Source: an uncultured bacterium (lineage in GTDB: Bacteria; Cyanobacteriota; Vampirovibrionia; Gastranaerophilales; Gastranaerophilaceae). From it: DNA of 64,000 nt. The notes under the pieces were generated by a model, which was not told the DNA's origin, did not search any database, and saw only the letters and a program-made list of their open reading frames with translations. The stretch is from NCBI GenBank assembly GCA_949298805.1, contig CASFXY010000013.1:24417-88416 (forward strand). The letters are read 5' to 3'. The position numbers and the translations under genes are program-made. Positions 26,229 through 36,800 of this stretch are shown one piece after another; the stretch's first letter is position 1, and each line of letters opens with the position of its first letter.

Positions 26229-27219
26229 TGTAACTTTAATTAATGGTGATGGTATAGGACCTGAAATAACCGATGCGGTTGTAAAAATTTTAGAGGCTTC
26301 AGGTGTTAAAATTAATTGGGATTTACAAACTGCCGGTGCTGATGTTGTTGCAGCAGGCGATGTGCCGTTACCAAATCGTGTAATTGAGTCGATTAAGAAA
26401 AATAAAGTAGCGCTTAAAGCGCCTGTTACAACACCTATTGGTAAGGGTTTTCGTTCCGTAAATGTACAACTTAGGCGCGAACTTGATTTATTTGCAAACC
26501 TTCGCCCTTCAAAAAATCTCCCGGGGATTAAAACTCCTTTTAATGATGTTGATTTAATTGTTGTTAGAGAAAATACCGAAGATTTGTACGCCGGAATTGA
26601 AAATAAAATAAACGAAGATAGAGTTGAGGGTATTAAATTAATTACCCGTCAAGGTTCAACTAGAATATGCAAATGGGCTTTTGAATATGCAGTTAAACAT
26701 AACAGAAGCGAAGTTTGTGCCGTTACAAAAGCAAATATTTGTAAACTTTCAGACGGTTTATTTTTAGAATGTTTTAGAGAAGTTTCAAAAGAATACCCAA
26801 ATATTACACCAAGAGAAATTCTTGTTGATAATCTTTGTATGCAACTTGTTCAAAACCCTTCTCAATTTGATGTTTTGGTTTTGCCAAATTTGTATGGTGA
26901 TATTGTATCCGACCTTTGCGCCGGTTTAATCGGAGGTTTAGGGGTTGCTCAAGGTGCGAATATAGGTCTTGATTGTGCCGTATTTGAACCCGTGCATGGC
27001 AGTGCGCCTGATATAAAAGGTAAGAATATCGCAAATCCTACGGCATTATTATTAAGCGCAATTGAAATGGTTAAACATTTGGGCGAATTTGAAATTGCGC
27101 AAAAAATTCAAAATGCACTTTTTAAAACCCTTAGGGAAGGCAAAGTGCTAACATGTGATCTTGGTGGAAGTGCCAAAACTACCGAGTTTAGGGATGAAAT
27201 TATTAAAAATTTAAGTTAA
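26206..27219 (+). CDS. Isocitrate dehydrogenase-type decarboxylating dehydrogenase (NAD-IDH/IMDH family)
   Basis: A dehydrogenase of up to 337 residues. INGDGIGPEI is the N-terminal glycine block, RENTEDLYAGIE and GSTRICKWAFEYA are the phosphate/substrate helix motifs of isocitrate or homoisocitrate dehydrogenases rather than the LeuB-type ELTGG. NLYGDIVSDLCAGLIGG carries the metal aspartates and EPVHGSAPDIKGKNIANP binds NAD. It most likely forms 2-oxoglutarate from isocitrate. The ATG at 26206 overlaps the leuD-like gene by 23 nt; TTG codons at 26215 and 26221 are alternatives. It is translationally linked to the leuD-like gene. Confidence 0.85.
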   Translation: MEILTLYNVTLINGDGIGPEITDAVVKILEASGVKINWDLQTAGADVVAAGDVPLPNRVIESIKKNKVALKAPVTTPIGKGFRSVNVQLRRELDLFANLRPSKNLPGIKTPFNDVDLIVVRENTEDLYAGIENKINEDRVEGIKLITRQGSTRICKWAFEYAVKHNRSEVCAVTKANICKLSDGLFLECFREVSKEYPNITPREILVDNLCMQLVQNPSQFDVLVLPNLYGDIVSDLCAGLIGGLGVAQGANIGLDCAVFEPVHGSAPDIKGKNIANPTALLLSAIEMVKHLGEFEIAQKIQNALFKTLREGKVLTCDLGGSAKTTEFRDEIIKNLS

Positions 27220-27228
27220 AAGTATTAT

Positions 27229-27600
27229 ATGAAATTAGAAAATATAGGTCTTGGTATAGATGTTGAAAATGTTGAGCGTTTCAAAAAATATACCCAAAAA
27301 GATAACCCTTTTATAAATAGAATTTTTACAAAAAAGGAAATAGAGTATTCTTATAAAAGTAAAAAATTTGCACAGCATCTTTGTGCAAGATATTGCGCAA
27401 AAGAAGCTTGCGTTAAGGCACTTTATTCTCTTGGTGTAGACGGCTATTTTTGCCGCGATTTTGAAGTGGAAAACCTGCCTTCAGGAGTGCCGAAAATTAA
27501 TCTTATAGGTCCAAAAAAGGGTGATAATATTACCTTTAAATTATCTTTGTCACATACCGACAGTTTTGCTGCTGCCACAGTTATAGCACTTATTAACTGA
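27229..27600 (+). CDS. acpS: Holo-[acyl-carrier-protein] synthase
   Basis: A 123-residue AcpS, which transfers 4'-phosphopantetheine from CoA to acyl carrier protein. GLGIDVENVERF supplies the metal-binding aspartate (about residue 11) and FAQHLCARYCAKEACVKAL the Glu/Lys block. LSLSHTDSFAAA is the C-terminal strand. It starts 9 nt after the isocitrate dehydrogenase stop without a clear ribosome binding site and is probably coupled to it. Confidence 0.92.
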   Translation: MKLENIGLGIDVENVERFKKYTQKDNPFINRIFTKKEIEYSYKSKKFAQHLCARYCAKEACVKALYSLGVDGYFCRDFEVENLPSGVPKINLIGPKKGDNITFKLSLSHTDSFAAATVIALIN

Positions 27601-27692
27601 ATATATACTTTTGTAATTTTTTATAAAGTTGTGTAAAAATTTATTTAAAACATGATGAGATTAATGTAAAAAAGCGTTAAACTCAGCATGTT

Positions 27693-27902
27693 ATGAATAT
27701 TGTAAAAGTACTCGATGATTATTCTAAAACAGAAGATCAAAGAGAGCTGGTTGAGTATTTAAAGGGCATTTTGCCTTCGACAATTTGTTATGAACCCATT
27801 AAAAATAAAGATTTCATAAGAAAGTACATGACCCCTCTCAATGATTTTGTAATTTACACAACGGCTATGCCTTGTGCAGATGTTCGTCGTGTATTGAGAT
27901 AG
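27693..27902 (+). CDS. Small conserved-looking hypothetical protein
   Basis: A 69-residue acidic/helical protein (MNIVKVLDDYSKTEDQRELV...). No family is recognised. A cysteine pair lies at residues 32 and 61. It is followed 2 nt later by a strong terminator, which supports it as a real last gene. There is no Shine-Dalgarno. TAAACT at 27678-27683 is a possible -10 with 9 nt to the ATG. Confidence 0.6.
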   Translation: MNIVKVLDDYSKTEDQRELVEYLKGILPSTICYEPIKNKDFIRKYMTPLNDFVIYTTAMPCADVRRVLR

Positions 27903-27904
27903 TT

Positions 27905-27930
27905 AAAACCCGCTTATTAAAGCGGGTTTT
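27905..27930. terminator. Bidirectional intrinsic terminator
   Basis: AAAACCCGCTT (27905-27915) pairs with AAGCGGGTTTT (27920-27930) around an ATTA loop. The A/T tails on both sides serve the plus-strand small gene and the minus-strand glycogen-synthase-like gene. Confidence 0.88.
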
Positions 27931-27932
27931 TC

Positions 27933-30320
27933 TTATTTGCTAACTTTTATTTTCATTTGGTTTAAATAATTTTGTATTGCGCCTTTGTTCCAACTCACAT
28001 CCGTCTTGAGTGCATTTAAGTCCATTTTTATAGAATCTTCTTTTGAAAGCTCGATATCTTTTTCCATGGCTTGTGCCAGTTTTGTGGAATTTCTGTCTTT
28101 TCTTGCAGCTTTATCCCAGTCCGGCGAAATGCATATAAATTCGTAATCTTTAACTGTTATGGCATTTGCTTTGTCTGCACCGTAATCATCATAGGCATAA
28201 ATTTTTCTTGAAATTTCACCATCAGAGCGCATACCTCCTACCTCTGTTGCTATAACATGAGAGCCTGCATATAGTCCTTTTAATTCTGAAATTCCATAAG
28301 GCTCAAAATCTGAGGGCATGCAATTTCTTGTTGTCATATTCATTAAGAGCAGTCCGGAATTTGAAATTCGATTTTGGGTAAATAATATTCTTTTGCCATA
28401 TTCGCCCAATTCGTCTTTTTTGGCTTTAATGTAGTTTGCAATGTTTTCATCTCCGCCGCCTGAAATTAATAAAATAGGGAATTTGCGGCTGTTAGGATTG
28501 TATTTTTTGACAAGTTTTGTATAAGCATCAATCATTGTGTCAAAGCCCTTTTGCGAATCAAGGCGACTTGCCATAGTAAATATGGGCGTATCAACACTGG
28601 CGTTTGATATATCAATTCCGGATGTACCCTCGTAAAAATTAGCAGGATTATTTTGGTGAATAAATGGTGTTTGTTGATTATTATTTTTAACTGCATCTTG
28701 AATTAAACCGATAAAAAGCTTTTTGTTATGAGTCTTTCTGCGCGAAAATGTGCTAGGATTGATTAAACTAACATCTTCGTCGGCTTGTTCCAGATAGGGC
28801 ATTATTCTTTGTTCGGTTCCGAAAATTTCGCTTAATTTGCCCCCAAGGTCCTTGTTGAGAGTTTCTATATTTTTTCTTGTTGCTGCGAGCGGTTCTTTAT
28901 CAACTCCATTAGGGTAAACATTTAAAGAGCCTTTTGAATTTTTTATTCTTATTACCTCATTTAACTTTGAAGAAAGACCTTTTGTTGCAAGTTCGTCTTT
29001 GTATCCTTCAGAAACCGGACCTATGCTTGTTGCAAGTACACATGAAGCATGGGCGGGATTTAGAGCATCTTCGTAAAATCCTATTCTTTGCGATGGTGTT
29101 CCGAAAAGTAAAAATTGTCTGTTACCAATATCTGCTATACAGCTGTTTTCCACTATATCTCTTGCAAAATCACCATAAAGAATATTAAAGTATTCTTCTA
29201 TTACTTTTTTATCCCAACTTTGTCCTTGGTATCCGTCGCCTAAATTATGAACTACAACTGATGTGTTATTGGCAAGGTTTCTTAAATAATCTGTTGTATC
29301 TTTTCTTCTTGAGTGGATTGAGTCTTCGGCTCTTGAATAAAGACGCATTTTGCATAATAGCCCACCTGATTGCCAAGCTTCATGCGCAACAAGTTTATCC
29401 GGAGCTTTTAATAATGTACCGTCAGGAAGTTTCATTTCTCCTTCTTTTGCTTGAGCCAAAAGCTCGTATGTCATATTATTAAATTGGGCCATACGTGCTC
29501 TTTCCGGACTGTGGGTTAAGTCTTGGTAAATCATTGCTGTATCGGTATCTCCGAAATTAAACATATCATCGTCATACAAGAATAATGTTTTTTGTTTAAA
29601 AGGGCCGAACTCACCAAAATATACACTAAATTTGTCTGTTCTGTTACCTGTTTGTATGTCCCCTTCGTATATTTTTTCAACACGTGTTTTGTTGTTTGGG
29701 GTTATGTAATAAGTATTTCCGTTTTCATCCTTTTCAATATAATTAATTTTTTTGCCTTTTACACTTATATTGAACATTGGCGAAATTGCAAGTGTATTAA
29801 CACCCGCCTGTTCAAGCGCATGAGGCATTTCGCGTGCAATGTCCGTTTGACCTCCTACAGGGTTTGTATATTCATAACTTATTGACCAGACATCAGGATT
29901 TACTACTCTGGCAGCTTTTGTTTCTCCGTTTAAAACTTTTGCAATATCTCTTGCCATCATACCTTTTGTGCTTGCTGGGAGTTTTAAATCATCTTTCAAA
30001 TCAAGATAGAGCCCACCCCAAATACTCAAAAGATTATTGGGAATTTCAACCGGTATAGGCAGATTTTTTGCGGCTTGAATTGCTTTAAACTCAAGTTTAT
30101 CTAACTCGCTTGCAGGATAACCGTTTGCTGCAATGGTGCGCAATTCCTGCAGAAGTTCTCTTGCTTTATCATTAATGCTTGAACAATATAATAAAATTGC
30201 GCTGGCAGAAGTTAAGACATTTCTTTCTTTTTGGCTTTGCACATTTTTTTGGTTTGAATTAGTTTTTTTTGCCCCAAAAGATATATTTGTACTATATCTG
30301 TACGGCTGAATTTTTAGCAT
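27933..30320 (-). CDS. Large divergent GT5 glycogen/starch synthase-like protein
   Basis: A 795-residue protein with the GT-B fold blocks of glycogen synthase. GGQTDIAREMPHALEQAGVN corresponds to the N-terminal KxGGL donor loop (here without the usual Lys) at about residue 163. TMASRLDSQKGFDTMIDAY starts the second Rossmann domain. MPSDFEPYGISELKGLYAGS with EVGGMRSDGE is the C-terminal E(x7)E region. A 130-residue N-terminal extension begins with STNISFGAKK, the motif shared with two other proteins here. It is about 300 residues longer than GlgA. Substrate is uncertain. The start is the ATG at 30320 with GAGGG 5 nt upstream; an in-frame GTG at 30347 is less likely. Confidence 0.75.
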   Translation of the reverse strand: MLKIQPYRYSTNISFGAKKTNSNQKNVQSQKERNVLTSASAILLYCSSINDKARELLQELRTIAANGYPASELDKLEFKAIQAAKNLPIPVEIPNNLLSIWGGLYLDLKDDLKLPASTKGMMARDIAKVLNGETKAARVVNPDVWSISYEYTNPVGGQTDIAREMPHALEQAGVNTLAISPMFNISVKGKKINYIEKDENGNTYYITPNNKTRVEKIYEGDIQTGNRTDKFSVYFGEFGPFKQKTLFLYDDDMFNFGDTDTAMIYQDLTHSPERARMAQFNNMTYELLAQAKEGEMKLPDGTLLKAPDKLVAHEAWQSGGLLCKMRLYSRAEDSIHSRRKDTTDYLRNLANNTSVVVHNLGDGYQGQSWDKKVIEEYFNILYGDFARDIVENSCIADIGNRQFLLFGTPSQRIGFYEDALNPAHASCVLATSIGPVSEGYKDELATKGLSSKLNEVIRIKNSKGSLNVYPNGVDKEPLAATRKNIETLNKDLGGKLSEIFGTEQRIMPYLEQADEDVSLINPSTFSRRKTHNKKLFIGLIQDAVKNNNQQTPFIHQNNPANFYEGTSGIDISNASVDTPIFTMASRLDSQKGFDTMIDAYTKLVKKYNPNSRKFPILLISGGGDENIANYIKAKKDELGEYGKRILFTQNRISNSGLLLMNMTTRNCMPSDFEPYGISELKGLYAGSHVIATEVGGMRSDGEISRKIYAYDDYGADKANAITVKDYEFICISPDWDKAARKDRNSTKLAQAMEKDIELSKEDSIKMDLNALKTDVSWNKGAIQNYLNQMKIKVSK

Positions 30321-30440
30321 ATTACCCTCGTTTATATCTAACAACACTATATAAAAATACCAGAAAAAATTTTTTTGCTATTTTAATATTAAAAAATGTA
30401 AATAAGATTTTCTCTTTAGACAAACAGTGATATGTTGTTG

Positions 30441-30452
30441 TAATATATTATC
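30441..30452 (+). promoter_or_regulatory. -10 element, leaderless geometry, before fliN
   Basis: TAATAT (30441-30446) ends 6 nt before the ATG at 30453. TTAGAC at 30416-30421 is a weak -35 with 19-nt spacing. No Shine-Dalgarno is present. Confidence 0.45.
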
Positions 30453-30737
30453 ATGAGCGAAAATTTAAAAGAACTTAAAAACTCATATCCTGATTTTAAC
30501 TTTGAAAATCTTGCCAAAATTGCAAATGTTGAGGTTAGATTAACTGCGCAATTAGGTAAGACAAAAGTTCCTCTAAAGGATATCTTGCGATACGAGCAAG
30601 GTGCAATTGTTATGCTTGATAATAAAGAAGAAGAACCAGTAGATATTTTTGTAGATAATGTTCTTGTGGCGCGTGGGGTTGTTGTTGCCGTTGATAATTG
30701 TTATGGTGTTAAAATAACGGAAATTATTGAACGATAA
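30453..30737 (+). CDS. fliN: Flagellar motor switch protein FliN (SpoA domain)
   Basis: A 94-residue SpoA-domain protein. LAKIANVEVRLTAQLGKTKVPLKDILRYEQGAIVML followed by EPVDIFVDNVLVARGVVVAVDNCYGVKITEI matches FliN (family signature: VxLG..., G.vi.Ld....pv.i.vN...a.GevVvv...fgvri). FliN forms the C-ring of the flagellar motor. The homologous type III secretion SctQ C-domain is an alternative, but rod genes at 46.9-49.1 kb favour flagella. It is a single gene far from that cluster, closed by a strong hairpin. Confidence 0.88.
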   Translation: MSENLKELKNSYPDFNFENLAKIANVEVRLTAQLGKTKVPLKDILRYEQGAIVMLDNKEEEPVDIFVDNVLVARGVVVAVDNCYGVKITEIIER

Positions 30738-30750
30738 AAATAAAACCATA

Positions 30751-30783
30751 AAATGTGAGCAGCTAAAAGCTGCTCACATTTTA
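30751..30783 (+). terminator. Intrinsic terminator after fliN
   Basis: A perfect 15-bp stem (30751-30765 with 30769-30783) with an AAA loop and flanking A/T. Its 3' arm runs into the first copy of the 69-bp direct repeat. Confidence 0.85.
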
Positions 30784-30842
30784 TAGGTTGCTTGTTCTCA
30801 TTTTGCGCAGTCGCGCTAAAATTCGAACTTCGCTTCAGTCCA
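30774..30842. repeat. 69-bp direct repeat, copy 1
   Basis: This copy matches 30887-30955 at 67 of 69 positions. It is richer in GC than the surrounding genes (GCGCAGTCGCGC core). No coding potential is convincing in any frame. It may be an intergenic dispersed element. Confidence 0.9.
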
Positions 30843-30886
30843 GTTTCGAAATTGCCGCCTTGCCCTTCGGCAAGCCGTCTAATTTC

Positions 30887-30953
30887 TCACATTCTATAGG
30901 TCGCTTGTTCTCATTTTGCGCAGTCGCGCTAAAATTCGAACTTCGCTTCAGTC

Positions 30954-30955
<2 letters not shown>
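30887..30955. repeat. 69-bp direct repeat, copy 2
   Basis: Second copy, 113 bp downstream of the first. Its last two bases overlap the ilvC stop codon. The 44-bp interval between copies has a small hairpin (CTTGCC/GGCAAG) near 30860-30875. Confidence 0.9.
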
Positions 30956-31979
<1,024 letters not shown>

Positions 31980-32018
31980 TTAGTGTAGCTTTAAAATATG
32001 TTATGGTCAATCTTTTTG

Positions 32019-32033
32019 TGATATATTTAAGCT
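32019..32033 (+). promoter_or_regulatory. Extended -10, leaderless geometry
   Basis: TG-A-TATATT (hexamer 32022-32027) ends 6 nt before the ATG at 32034 of the DUF815 gene. There is no ribosome binding site. Confidence 0.5.
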
Positions 32034-33236
32034 ATGAATGAACTTTTATTATTAAATTATAAACTTTTAAGTTTAAGTATTTTTAATGGCATTTCAAAAG
32101 ATAGTGCCATGATGTCTTTAATGGGTCTTTTTGCTTATTCTTCAAAGTCACTGAGTGAATCTTTAATATACTGCTCAAAATTTATAAAAACTCTTTATGA
32201 AAGCGAATATAGAGGGGATTTTTCGGGGTATTTAAATGATTTAATTATGCATGACGAAAATGTTTTTACAAAAAATATTGCAAGGGGAATAAAACTAAAC
32301 GAAAATATTTTAAATGCCGCAAAAACAGAGCTTGACGTATTAAATCAACTTTTTATGTATGACATGGACAAAATAAAAGAAATTTTGAAATTACAGTTTA
32401 AAGATAGCGAACATATTGTAAATCTTTTGGGAAATTATGACATAAGCAAAAAATGCATTAGTTTTGATGAACTTTGTGAGTATATAAAAAATAATTGCTT
32501 TGGAATATATGCAAAATATGGCGCATTTTTTTATAAGGAACATGAAATTAAACCTGTCAAACATACTGACAATACTACATTTGAGGATTTAAAAGATTAT
32601 AAAACGCAACAAAATACATTAATCCAAAATACACGCGCATTTATTGAAGGTAAAGGCGCGAATAATATCTTATTATATGGTGATAGAGGTTGCGGTAAAT
32701 CTTCCAGTGTAAAGGCAGTTTTTAATGAGTTTAAAAAACAAGGGCTAAAAATTGTTCAAATATTAAAACAGGATTTATCAGCACTTGACACTTTACTTGA
32801 AAAACTTGCAAAAATTCCTGCCAAGTTTATTGTTTTTATTGATGATTTATCCTTTTCTCAAGAAGATGAAAATTTAAGTACAATTAAGTCCGCTCTTGAA
32901 GGTGCAATCTCCAAAAGAAGTGAAAATATTGTAATTTATGCTACGACAAACAGAAGAAATATAGTAAAAGAAACTTTTTCTTCGCGCGAGGGAAATGAAG
33001 TTCATTTATCAGATACAATTGATGAAAATGCTTCATTGTCAGACAGATTTGGAATAACTCTTACTTTTCTTTCTCCGAATAAAGATAAGTTTATTGAGAT
33101 TGCAAGAAAAATAGCTGTCGATAAAGGTATTGAAATAAAAGAAGACTTTAATTTAAAAGCTGAAAGATTTGCACTGCTAAAAGCTTCGCGCTCGCCCAGA
33201 GTGGCGCAGCAATTTGTAAAGCAATACGGCGCATAA
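32034..33236 (+). CDS. DUF815 AAA+ ATP-binding protein
   Basis: A 400-residue protein. A helical N-terminal half of about 200 residues precedes an AAA+ module. Walker A is NILLYGDRGCGKSSSV (about residues 210-225), Walker B is KFIVFIDDLSF, sensor 1 is IVIYATTNRRN, and LSDRFGITLTF leads to the arginine region. This is the DUF815 family (annotated as ATP-binding protein or AAA ATPase), whose biological role is unknown. It is a single-gene unit. Confidence 0.88.
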   Translation: MNELLLLNYKLLSLSIFNGISKDSAMMSLMGLFAYSSKSLSESLIYCSKFIKTLYESEYRGDFSGYLNDLIMHDENVFTKNIARGIKLNENILNAAKTELDVLNQLFMYDMDKIKEILKLQFKDSEHIVNLLGNYDISKKCISFDELCEYIKNNCFGIYAKYGAFFYKEHEIKPVKHTDNTTFEDLKDYKTQQNTLIQNTRAFIEGKGANNILLYGDRGCGKSSSVKAVFNEFKKQGLKIVQILKQDLSALDTLLEKLAKIPAKFIVFIDDLSFSQEDENLSTIKSALEGAISKRSENIVIYATTNRRNIVKETFSSREGNEVHLSDTIDENASLSDRFGITLTFLSPNKDKFIEIARKIAVDKGIEIKEDFNLKAERFALLKASRSPRVAQQFVKQYGA

Positions 33237-33244
33237 ATGGAAAA

Positions 33245-33267
33245 ATCGCCTCAATTTATGAGGCGAT
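33245..33267 (-). terminator. Hairpin ending the minus-strand mini-gene
   Basis: ATCGCCTCA (33245-33253) pairs with TGAGGCGAT (33259-33267). Read on the minus strand it is followed by five T residues; on the plus strand no T-run follows. The orientation favours a minus-strand transcript whose TAA stop sits in the loop. Confidence 0.6.
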
Positions 33268-33315
33268 CTCCTTTGCCCTGAGACGTCTGGCACGACGGGC
33301 AAATCTTTTTTGCAT
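33256..33315 (-). CDS. Candidate 19-residue basic mini-protein
   Basis: An ATG at 33313-33315 opens MQKRFARRARRLRAKEIAS and ends in TAA at 33256-33258, within the loop of a terminator hairpin oriented for this strand. Nine of 19 residues are Arg or Lys, resembling ribosome- or RNA-binding tails. The 60 bp are about half GC while the flanks are extremely AT-rich, so selection has kept this sequence. TATAAT lies 4 nt before the ATG. It could equally be a small structured RNA or the end of a decayed gene. No known family was recognised. Confidence 0.4.
   Translation of the reverse strand: MQKRFARRARRLRAKEIAS
33272..33310 (+). terminator. Terminator-like hairpin, plus direction
   Basis: TTTGCCC and GGGCAAA pair around an inner GTC/GAC stem, followed by TCTTTTTT on the plus strand. 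It would terminate the DUF815 transcript while running through the mini-ORF in antisense. Confidence 0.5.
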
Positions 33316-33435
33316 TCAAATTATATTTATAATTTGAACATATAAATACAATATTCAAATTATATATAAATAACAAGTATATGTAAATATATTTTACAAC
33401 TGTTAATATTTTATTTGAGATATAATTAAAATGTT

Positions 33436-33777
33436 ATGTTGAAATCACTTACTCCGGTTATCTTATTAACAATTTCAAACGTATTTATGACATTTGCTTG
33501 GTATGGTCACTTACGCCATAAACAAAGTGCTCTTTGGTTGGTAATACTTGTTAGTTGGGGAATTGCTTTTTTTGAGTACTGTTTTCAGGTTCCTGCAAAT
33601 AGAATAGGGTCTTTTTATTACTCGGCAGCTCAACTAAAAACAATCCAAGAAATAATTACACTTGTGATTTTTAGCATTTTTTCAGTTACTTATTTAAAAG
33701 AACAATTCAAATGGAATTATCTTGTAGGATTTTTATTCATAATCCTTGCTGCTTTTTTCATATTTAAAAAATGGTAA
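33436..33777 (+). CDS. DUF486 family small membrane protein (DMT-like)
   Basis: A 113-residue protein with four predicted helices. ISNVFMTFAWYGHLRHK, LVSWGIAFFEYCFQVPANRIG and AAQLKTIQEIITLVIFSIF are the conserved blocks of DUF486, a family related to drug/metabolite transporters. Transported substrate is unknown. TATAAT (33421-33426) lies 9 nt before the ATG and no Shine-Dalgarno is seen. Confidence 0.88.
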   Translation: MLKSLTPVILLTISNVFMTFAWYGHLRHKQSALWLVILVSWGIAFFEYCFQVPANRIGSFYYSAAQLKTIQEIITLVIFSIFSVTYLKEQFKWNYLVGFLFIILAAFFIFKKW

Positions 33778-33803
33778 CATTTAATTTTCATGACACTACT
33801 TTA

Positions 33804-33818
33804 TGTTAAATTGTTAAT
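33804..33818 (+). promoter_or_regulatory. Extended -10, leaderless geometry, before dnaE
   Basis: TG-T-TAAATT (hexamer 33807-33812) ends 6 nt before the dnaE ATG at 33819. There is no ribosome binding site in the 41-nt intergenic gap. Confidence 0.5.
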
Positions 33819-36800
33819 ATGAAATACGTTCCATTGCATTTACATACGGAATATTCACTGCTTGACGGTGCAATTAAAATAAAAGATTTATTTGATTTTG
33901 CCAAAGAGCACAATATGCCTGCAGTTGCACTAACAGACCACGGTGTTATGTTTGGTGTTATTGATATGGTATTAAATGCAAAAGAATGTCCCGAGGTAAA
34001 ACCACTTATAGGCTGCGAATTTTATATTTGTGAAGGTGATGTTATCAACGATAAAACAACTAAAAAAACTCTGTATCACCTTGTTTTAATTGCAAAAAAT
34101 AATGAAGGTTATCAAAATTTAATAAAATTAGATTCTATTGCCTCAACTCAAGGTTATTATTATAAACCGCGAATTAACCATGAAATGCTCGAAAAGTATT
34201 CTGCAGGCATAATATGTTTGAGCGCGTGTATTCAGGGTGAGGTTGCAAGAAATATTTTAGACGGAGATGAACAAAAAGCACTTGAAAAAGCTAAATGGTA
34301 TAAAAATTTATTTGGAGAAGATTTTTATATTGAATTACAAGATCATGGCTTGCAAGAACAAAAAGAGTCAAACCCTAAACTTATTCAAATAGCAAAAGAT
34401 TTGGGTTTAAAAATGGTTATCACAAATGATTCTCATTATCTTAGAGCTCAAGATGCTCTTTGGCATGATACACTTTTATGCGAACAAACAAAATCTTCTA
34501 AATCGGATACTAACCGTTTTAAGTTTTCAAATAACGAGTTTTATGTAAAAACTGTTGAAGAATTAAGACACGCTTTTGATTGGATGGATGAAGATACATT
34601 TAATCAATGTATTGAAAATACTGTTGAAGTTGCAAACAAGTGCGATGTTCATATTGAATTGGGCAAGTCCCACCTTCCGTCTTACCCTGTACCTGAAGGC
34701 TATACGATAAGCTCTTATTTTGATTATTTGTGCCGAGAAGGTCTGAAGAAAAGATACGGAGAAAATTATCCCAAGGAAATTGAAGAACGCTATGAATATG
34801 AGCGTGGAGTAATCGAGAAAATGGGCTTTCCTGCTTACTTCTTGATTACGTGGGATTTTATAAATTGGGCAAAAGAACATGGTGTTCCAACAGGTCCCGG
34901 ACGTGGTTCTGCTGCAGGAAGTATAGTTGCTTATGTTTTAGGTATAACTGAACTTGATCCTATAAGGCATCATCTGTTATTTGAAAGATTTTTGAATCCT
35001 GAACGTATTTCAATGCCCGATGTCGATATTGATTTTTGTAAACGTCGCAGGGGCGAGGTTATTGACTATGTTACCAGAAAATACGGAGAAGACCACGTAT
35101 GCCAGATTATAACATTTGGTACACTTGCTGCAAAAGCAGCTCTTAAGGCTGTTTGCAGAGTTTATGACATTCCTTTTTCCGATTCAAACAAATGGGCAGG
35201 TATGATACCTTCTGCCCCGGGGACTAAGCTTGACGATGCCCTAAAAGATGGGATGGAGTTAAAAAAACTTTGTGATGAAAATGAAATGGTAAGACGCTTG
35301 GTGGATGAAGCACGACATCTTGAAGGTCTTAAGAACCAAGTGGGAACACATGCTGCAGGTGTTATTATTTCACATAAACCGCTTGATGAGATTATTCCTA
35401 TTGCTCTATCAAAAGAAAAAGCCACAACAACACAATATCCTATGGTCCATATTGAAAAACTCGGGCTTTTAAAAATGGACTTTCTGGGGCTTGAAACTCT
35501 TACTATTATCAGAGATACTCTTGATTTGATTAAAATGCGCCATGGAATTGATTTTGATATCAATAAAATTCCTCTTGATGACCCTAAAACATTTGAGCTT
35601 TTAAAACGTGGTGATACAGACGGCGTTTTTCAGCTTGAATCCGGTGGTATGAAAAAGCTTGTGAAAGATTTAAAACCAACGGTATTTGAAGATTTAGGTG
35701 CCCTTGTAGCTCTTTTTCGCCCCGGTCCTCTGGAATCAGGCATGGTAAAAGACTTTGTAGACAGAAAACATGGACGTCAAAAAATTGAGTATGCTCATCC
35801 TTTGCTGGAAAAGATTTTAAAAGATACATACGGGACAATTGTTTATCAAGAGCAAATTATGCAAATATTTCAAACTCTTGCCGGATATACGCTTGGTGGT
35901 GCGGATATGGTCCGTCGTATGATGGGTAAGAAAAAACTCGATGAAATGGCAAAACAAAAGGGTATTTTTATTGAAGGTGCAGCTAAGAACGGCATGTCAA
36001 ATAATGACGCGGCAGCACTTTTTGAACAAATTGAAAGTTTTGCAAAATATTGCTTTAACAGAAGTCACAGTGCAGCTTATGCTTTTGTTGCCTATCAAAC
36101 GGCTTATCTAAAAGCACATTATCCTGTTGAGTATATGTGCTCAATTTTAACTTCACAAGCCGATAATCAGGATAAAACTCAGCAATACATTTTGCAATGT
36201 CAGGCCTTAGGGATTAAAGTTTTGCCGCCCGATATAAATAAATCATCATCTCAATTTTTCCCTGACGGTGATAATATTCGTTTTGGGCTTGCATCAATTA
36301 AAAATGTCGGCGGGGCGGTTATTGATGAAATTGAAAAAGAACGCAAAAATAAAGAATTTGAAAGCTTTTTTGATTTTTGTTCGCGGGTAGACACTAAGTG
36401 TTTAAATAAAAAGACACTCGAGAGTTTAATTAAAGCAGGTGCATTTGCCGGTCTTGAAAAAAGCAGGAAACAACTTTTGGATAATATTGATAATGTTGTC
36501 GATTATGTTCATAAGGATAAGAAAGCTCAAAGCAGCGGACAGGTAAGTCTTTTTGCAGCATTGGGCGAAGAAGCTCAAGATTTAAATATTCCGACTTTTG
36601 AGCTTTTAGGTTCTTCTGATGACGAGTTTTCAGATTCAGAAATTCAACAATTTGAGCATGAATTGCTGGGGATTTATGTAACTTCACACCCGTTATCATC
36701 AATAAGAGATACCCTAAAGTATATTACAACAGATACCGTCAATGATATTTTGGAAAATCCGGAAAATGATAAAAATGTTACAATTTGCGGACTTTTATCG

